Positions 59,101-64,000 of a stretch of 64,000 bases of DNA are shown piece by piece. Below the pieces are notes generated by a model. It had not been told where the DNA came from. It saw nothing but the letters and a program-made list of their open reading frames with translations, and made no database searches. The stretch comes from Trichinella spiralis. Taxonomy: Eukaryota; Nematoda; Enoplea; Trichinellida; Trichinellidae. Position numbers and translations under genes: made by a program. The stretch lies in NCBI GenBank assembly GCA_000181795.3, contig CM012954.1:7308733-7372732 (forward strand). The letters run 5' to 3'. Numbering within the stretch: the stretch's first letter is position 1; every line of letters begins with the position of its first letter.

Positions 59101-61574
59101 AATTGTTTTCGAAAACTCACACTTATTACTCATCGTCATTGCCGCCCCTGTCTTTGTCATTCTGCTCGTCTGTGATGATCTGAGAGAAATGCATTTTTTT
59201 ATCCTCCCCAAATCTTGTTATTGTTAAATACTACTTACTACATCTATTTGCAACCTTTTCCACTTGTAAACTTCACCATTGCAGTTTTGCAATTATATAA
59301 ATACATATTGATCTATGTTAAATGATTTATCTTTTACACACACCTATACATTGTTTTTGCATTTGCTATTTTACTATGTTTTAATAGAAATTCACTTAAA
59401 ATTTACCAGTTAATCATTTCATATAATTGAACACCAACTGATCATTATTAATTAATTTAAATTTAAGCTGCTTAATATAAAATTAAGTTTCAATCATTTT
59501 AATTGAAATATTAATTTTGCTTAAGTTCAATTTGTTGATGGTCTACAAATCAAACTCAATGGTTTAATCGATCCTTTTATTCTATTTTAATATATTCAAA
59601 AAAAGCGCATTCATTCATACATTCTATGTTTGCTATTATTTATTTACTTATTGTATTTCTATTTTATTCTGTAAGTCATATATGACTGATATGATTTTTA
59701 TAATTATCAGACAATTTGTATTCTTGCATGATTTGATTCAGATAGAGTTTTATCAGCAGATTTGATATTTAATATCGAATTGGTTAATTAATTCAATCAA
59801 TTTATTTCTATTCAAATTCTAAGGCAGCAGTTCAACTGTTCCAATGTAAATAAATGAATTATTGATTTCCACATAATTCAATTCATATATATATATGTAT
59901 GAATAATTGAAATTGAAAATGTGAAAATTGTTGTAAAGTATCCATATGAAATTATTTTGTATGCGTTTATTTGTTCATATTTTCTATGAGAAACGAATTA
60001 CAATGTATGAAACTAATAATCACTGAACAATAAATCATTTTAATATTGTTCTTTTTTGTTCTATTTTTCATTGTTCATATTCATTTCAATAGTTTTGTTC
60101 CACTTGACATGAACAAGAAGTATCAGAAAATTTAATTTCAAAAAAAAAAAGAAATTAAATTGCTCAGCTGTGTGTGACATTGAAAGTGCATCATGGAATT
60201 TTATTTTTTTTCTGTCATTCTTTTTCCTGTTACGACTTTTGATGCAATTATCAATGCATGATCAGCAACGTTCATTGAACAGTTATTGCATTGGTATGCT
60301 TGTCTGATGATGTGTTTGCACATCAATTGAAAATTCAGCCAACTAAAGCATCAGTCACATTTATTATATTTACATATATTTGTTAATTTGTACAATAGAT
60401 CCGTTTTTTTTAATAAATAGAACATTCATCTGAATTGCATATTATTTATAATATTGCAGTTTTTCTTTTAAAATAGGCTACTGTAAAAGTATAATTTTAA
60501 TTTCACTGCATAACTTAATCAGCTTATGATGTGTATTTTAAGAAATATGCATAAAATTTTTAATTTTTTTTTCTTCTTTTTTCTGTTTTTGATCTTTTGA
60601 AAGCAGTTTTTTAGTGTGAAAATTATTCACCAAAAAAGAACGATTTTCTCTTTTTTCTTTCAGGTATAAAGATTTTATCAAAGATTGTCCCAGTGGACGT
60701 TTGAAGAAAGAAGTAAGCGATTGCTGTTCTTATTCTCATATATTTGTCTTTTGGAAAATAGATGCTTTCAATTTATTATTATTAGTATTATTATTCTGAT
60801 AATCAATAGTTCATTTTGAAAATGTTCATATTCATTATTATATACCTTTTTTTCTACTTTTCAGGAATTCCAGGCTATTTATAAGCAATTTTTCCCAAAT
60901 GGTGATCCAACAAAATTTTCCAGTTTTGTTTTCAACGTATTCGACGAAAACAAAGTATTTCTCAATTATGGAAATTGTTCTTCAATTTTGAAAACTCACC
61001 AACCGATTTTATATAACTTCAGGATGGGCATATTTCATTCAAAGAGTTCATCAGTGCATTGTCAATCACGTCCCGAGGAAGTATTGACGAAAAGCTCGAA
61101 TGTGCGTGTAAAATAGCTGAGCTTGTGTTAATTGTTTTTTAATTTGTTTTTCTTGTGCAATTAATTTTTCATTTTTTGTTACATCTCATTTCAGGGGCCT
61201 TTTCTTTGTATGATCTAGACAATGACGGTTACATTACTAAAAATGAAATGGTCGAAATAGTCGATTCGATTTATGCAATGTTGGGCAAATTTGTTGACAA
61301 CAAAGACTTTCCAATGGACGATTCACCACAGTTGCGTGTGGAAAAGATATTTCAAAGCATGGATTCGGTGAGCCTGTTGAAAATTTGAATGCAAATGTCA
61401 ATTTTTGCAAAGCGTCAAATGAAGCTAAGGAAAAATCAATTATTATTATAATTATTATTTTTTTTATTTTTTCTTTAGAACAAAGACAATAAATTATCGA
61501 AAGATGAATTTATTGCCGGGTCGAAAAAAGACGCCTGGATTGTGAAAGCATTAACTATTGGCAATTGTCCTTGA
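56197..61574 (+). CDS. ncs-1: neuronal calcium sensor, NCS-1/frequenin-like
   Basis: Myristoylated EF-hand calcium sensor that tunes neurotransmission and phosphoinositide signalling at membranes. Seven exons: 56197-56260, 58390-58414, 60664-60712, 60865-60954, 61023-61101, 61195-61367, 61479-61574, giving 191 aa (NCS-1 190). The N-terminus MGAKNGRLS fits N-myristoylation. EF1 is degenerate ([13 protein letters not shown]), as in the whole family. EF2 ([13 protein letters not shown]), EF3 ([13 protein letters not shown]) and EF4 ([13 protein letters not shown], with Asn at the usual Gly-6) look able to bind calcium. [20 protein letters not shown] is closest to frequenin. The C-terminus ALTIGNCP differs from the usual ALSLYDGLV, so a paralogue (another ncs gene) is possible. 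Introns 1 and 2 are over 2 kb each. Confidence 0.93.
56549..56592 (+). repeat. 18-bp hairpin in NCS intron 1
   Basis: AAATTTTTATCAACATCA, a 7-nt loop, then TGATGTTGATAAAAAATTT: 18 paired bases with one bulged A, extending with weaker pairing outward. Size and loop are compatible with a small precursor RNA stem but no known microRNA was recognised. Confidence 0.6.
57116..57142. repeat. (ATTC)n microsatellite in NCS intron 1
   Basis: About seven copies of the tetranucleotide. A (GCAA)n run lies near 57337-57358. Confidence 0.85.
58234..58253. repeat. (ATAG)n microsatellite in NCS intron 1
   Basis: About five copies. Confidence 0.8.
58415..60663 (+). other. 2.2-kb intron 2 of the NCS gene
   Basis: AT-rich intron with (GT)n at about 58537-58554 and a pyrimidine-rich, less AT-rich patch at 58740-59200 carrying a 120-codon frame of low complexity that is not convincing as protein. 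No exon supported. Confidence 0.6.
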
Positions 61575-62069
61575 TTTTCTCTCTCTATCTCTCCCTCTCT
61601 CTGTTTGCGTTGAATGTGCATTTTTGATTGTCCGCAAAAAATGCTGAATTATAATGATGATCAAATAAATTGAGGCTTTTAATCAATGTGAAATATTTAT
61701 CATTTCAGATGCAATTGATTCTTTCAACGCAGGAAGCATCAACGTCAATCAATTACAACAGCTATGCAAATTTCCATTTTTACTGGCGGCGAGAACGTGG
61801 ATGAACGGTGAAAGTTTATTCTAATTCGACTGTTGACTATTGAGAACATTGCTGAGTAGAGTTTAATTATTAATTGTTGCATTTCATTAAGCAATTTTCT
61901 GTGCTTTCATTGTTCGCGGCGTTGCTTTTGCTTCCACGTGAAGATTTTCATCAAAATTTACGATGGCAGTCCCTTTCCAAAAAAAGATACAAAGAGAGAA
62001 AAAAAAAGAAATTATTTACTGCCGTCAATTACGGATTTCCATCAGGCAGTCCAGCGTTGGAGAAAATTT
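61575..62069. other. gap between convergent NCS and ACN-1-like genes
   Basis: 3' flanks of both genes. It contains the exon-like segment at 61709-61807, described separately. A long plus-strand frame over 61874-62152 overlaps the last ACN-1 exon in antisense and is not taken as a gene. Confidence 0.5.
61709..61807 (+). other. exon-like segment downstream of NCS, unassigned
   Basis: Exactly 99 nt between a good acceptor (ATCATTTCAG) and a GTGAAAG donor, open in the frame reading DAIDSFNAGSINVNQLQQLC then KFPFLLAARTWM when joined to a phase-1 donor. Base composition is exon-like. It could be an alternative 3' exon of the NCS gene, part of its 3' UTR, or chance; no partner exon with a proper stop was established. 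Confidence 0.25.
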
Positions 62070-64000
62070 TCAAGAAATCGGATGCAGACAAAGGAAAGGT
62101 ATCAAAAATAGTAGTAGACACCACTGTGTACCTGAAATTGAGTGTTGTTTAATTAGGGAAAATTTGCTCTTTTCGAATAGTTTCTTATTTTCGTTTTTCA
62201 TTCATTTATAAATTAATATTTTGATTTATTTAATTAATTCCTCTTTGTATAGTAGTGGAAAGTTTTTTCAACATTGACACTTACCAACTCGATCCGCACT
62301 GCTCAGCTGATCATCGGGCTTAGTCACTGGTTCAGGTCCTTCGGTCGGTGGGGGAGGTGGTGGCGCCGGTGGCTCTTTCTTGCATCTTTTAGGAGATAAT
62401 TTCAGCAGAACTTCTTTCGGCCATTCTTCATCCGCATACCAGCCTCGACATGCACTCGTCTTGTCATTTTCCATGATCAGCCACTGGTGTAACGGTTGGA
62501 AGTATTTCAACAGTGAAGAAGAGTTCAAATTTGAGTGCAACGTTTCGCTCAACAGCAACGACCACTCTTTCTCGGACCCTACGTTCATGAGCTGTTCAAA
62601 AAGTTGTGAAATCTTTTTCTTCTTTCCAAATGTGCACTTGTGCAGTGCATCTTTGTGATTTACAATTTCGCATGCGTATTCGTAGATTTGAAATTGGAAA
62701 ATTGTGGAAAACAGACTGTCAATATGTGGTTCGAACAAAATTACTTCAGGTACGACAAGAAAATCTGACATGTTAGCGTTCGATGGCCTGGGATTGGCCA
62801 AGCCCATGTATTTGTTCATTGTTGTCCACCAACTGTTTTCCATTTTGACCCAATCTCTGTTTTCAACGTCATCAGAGCGGAACAGTTGCCAACGCCACAG
62901 ATCCGTCGCATAGCTGTACATCACTGACGGCAGCTTGAGCAGGGCTTGTCGATACAGAAAGTCCACATCAGCCAGCTCTGTGTCAGAAATGCTGATGTTG
63001 TACGTTTCGTTTAATGTCTTCGGTTGAAAGTATGACAAAGCGATTGCTTCACCGATAGCACTGAACAGGCCCCCATTAGCTGGCTGGCGAAAGTACATCT
63101 TTTGTTCACTGTACTCGCGGGCATATATACCTTGACCAATTAGGCGGAACATTTCACCCATCGTATTGGAATCAATCTGTCCGCACATGGTTACTGTGTA
63201 CGACCAGTCATCATTGTCATCGTAAAGATCATAGAATGTTGGCTTGCATATGGGATGTAGTTTAGCATCTTTGGGTGGCTTTTCATACATGCAACTTGTT
63301 CTGCAAATTATCTCTCCGTGAAGCCCAATATCGGAAAAGTACTTTTTTATTTCGTCAAACATGTGCGACACTGATCTGTACGTCTCTTTCAGTACTGCAG
63401 TTATGTCCAAATTTGGTAGTGATTTATCTGGCCTGGTCCAACGATACAGCTGTTGCCATTGGTCTCCGAACAGGCTCTGAACCAGATGACTTCCGATCAG
63501 TGGAATGTACAGTGAATTTCTATTAGCTAATTTATGCTTCACGTAGGCGTGCAACTCTTCGTACAAAGGCAACAGATCGTAAAATATTGTTCGTGATGCA
63601 TTTTCAACATCAAAATTTTCCGTTGTACTATAAGCGTGTCGCCACCAGTCGCCCAGATCAGCGTAGCCTGCTCCAATGCTAGCATTTTTTAATGCACCAT
63701 ACGCGGTGGCAAAACTGGCTCTCATTTGACCAAGATTTTCTATTTCTCTCCACTCTTGCCAAATGTAAAGAAGCAGCAGTGGATTTGAAGCATTTGCAAG
63801 TTTGTTGAAAATATCCGAATAGAGGGACCATTTGACGGAACAATCTTTGGCAGCGTCATTCAAAGCGCATATTTCCTTGTTGTAGATTCGAAGCATCCGA
63901 GTCAGTTCAGTCTGAGCTGCTGACCAAAGCGAACCATTTGCACATGGGCCAGTTCGATGCAAAATATTCGTCCGAGCGATTTTTGAATATTCATCAGTTA
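62070..64000 (-). CDS. acn-1: ACN-1-like, catalytically dead angiotensin-converting-enzyme homologue, 5' partial
   Basis: Peptidase M2 fold without enzyme activity; C. elegans ACN-1 is needed for moulting and seam-cell development. Two exons are visible: a large one from beyond the window end to 62285, and the last, 62131-62070. Together they give 591 residues, lacking the N-terminus. The ACE scaffold is clear (LLLLYIWQEWREIENLG, WWRHAYST, PNLDITAVLKET, SYATDLWRWQLF, LQF-type IFQFQIYEYACEIV, LLKYFQPLHQWL). At the active site HEMGH is replaced by RLIGQ and the third zinc ligand (HEAIGD) by SAIGE, so all zinc ligands are gone. A proline-rich linker (PPAPPPPPPTEGPEP) leads to a hydrophobic C-terminus, WCLLLFLIPFLCL, encoded by the last exon, suggesting a membrane anchor. 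The splice G|GT keeps frame. Confidence 0.95.

Noticed and set aside
58813-59175. 120-codon plus-strand frame inside NCS intron 2
   Set aside because: Dominated by a CT-rich, low-complexity stretch (Leu/Ser run); no domain and no splice context.
61874-62152. Plus-strand frame with an EF-hand-like stretch (KSDADKGK)
   Set aside because: It is antisense to the last exon of the ACN-1-like gene, whose splice phase and hydrophobic C-terminus are convincing; the frame has no clear start exon.
1-64000. Transposons, retroelements, tRNA or rRNA genes, CRISPR arrays
   Set aside because: No reverse transcriptase, transposase, integrase, capsid or envelope-like frame, no cloverleaf with a convincing T-arm and no regularly spaced repeat array were found by eye. 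Short non-coding elements could have been missed.

Overview
The window is a stretch of AT-rich, intron-rich animal nuclear DNA. The protein set points to a nematode. It holds an angiotensin-converting-enzyme homologue without zinc ligands (ACN-1 type), an MBD2/3 protein without a methyl-CpG-binding domain, a MOD-1-like amine-gated anion channel and a TTX-3/LHX2/9 LIM-homeobox gene. A U11/U12 snRNP 25K gene is also present. C. elegans has lost the U12 spliceosome, so an early-branching (Trichinella-like, Enoplea/Dorylaimia) lineage fits best. The lineage is inference; another small ecdysozoan is not excluded.

Layout, left to right: 1-2.2 kb non-coding; 2.2-8.0 kb (-) ttx-3/LHX2/9; 8.0-15.5 kb gene-poor; 15.5-20.9 kb (-) RFC1, 22 exons; 22.4-24.0 kb (-) MOD-1-like channel; 24-29.1 kb gene-poor; 29.2-30.0 kb (+) unknown two-pass membrane protein; 30.5-31.6 kb (-) 6-phosphogluconolactonase, lying close behind 31.8-33.2 kb (-) EXOSC2/RRP4; 33.9-35.5 kb (+) QTRT1; 35.9-39.4 kb (-) a lectin-like/12xEGF/transmembrane protein; 40.3-41.1 kb (+) MBD2/3-like; 42.8-46.1 kb (+) SLC26 transporter, followed closely by 46.4-47.1 kb (+) SNRNP25; 47.2-47.9 kb (-) intronless GNAT acetyltransferase; 49.8-51.6 kb (+) RAE1; 56.2-61.6 kb (+) NCS-1-like calcium sensor; 62.1 kb to the window end (-) ACN-1-like, 5' end missing.

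The exon models were built by hand from reading frame, GT/AG (one GC/AG) splice sites, intron phase and family homology. Almost all close to whole codons with lengths near their human or C. elegans relatives: LHX 403 aa, RFC1 1046, channel 421, EXOSC2 293, QTRT1 390, EGF protein 818, MBD 207, SLC26 686, SNRNP25 140, RAE1 372, NCS 191. Housekeeping genes (DNA replication, exosome, pentose phosphate, tRNA queuosine, mRNA export, minor splicing) are mixed with neuronal genes. Three of the neuronal genes (ttx-3, mod-1, ncs-1) have worm orthologues that work in the same interneuron. No mobile element with coding capacity, tRNA, rRNA or CRISPR array was recognised; repeats are microsatellites, one foldback and small hairpins.
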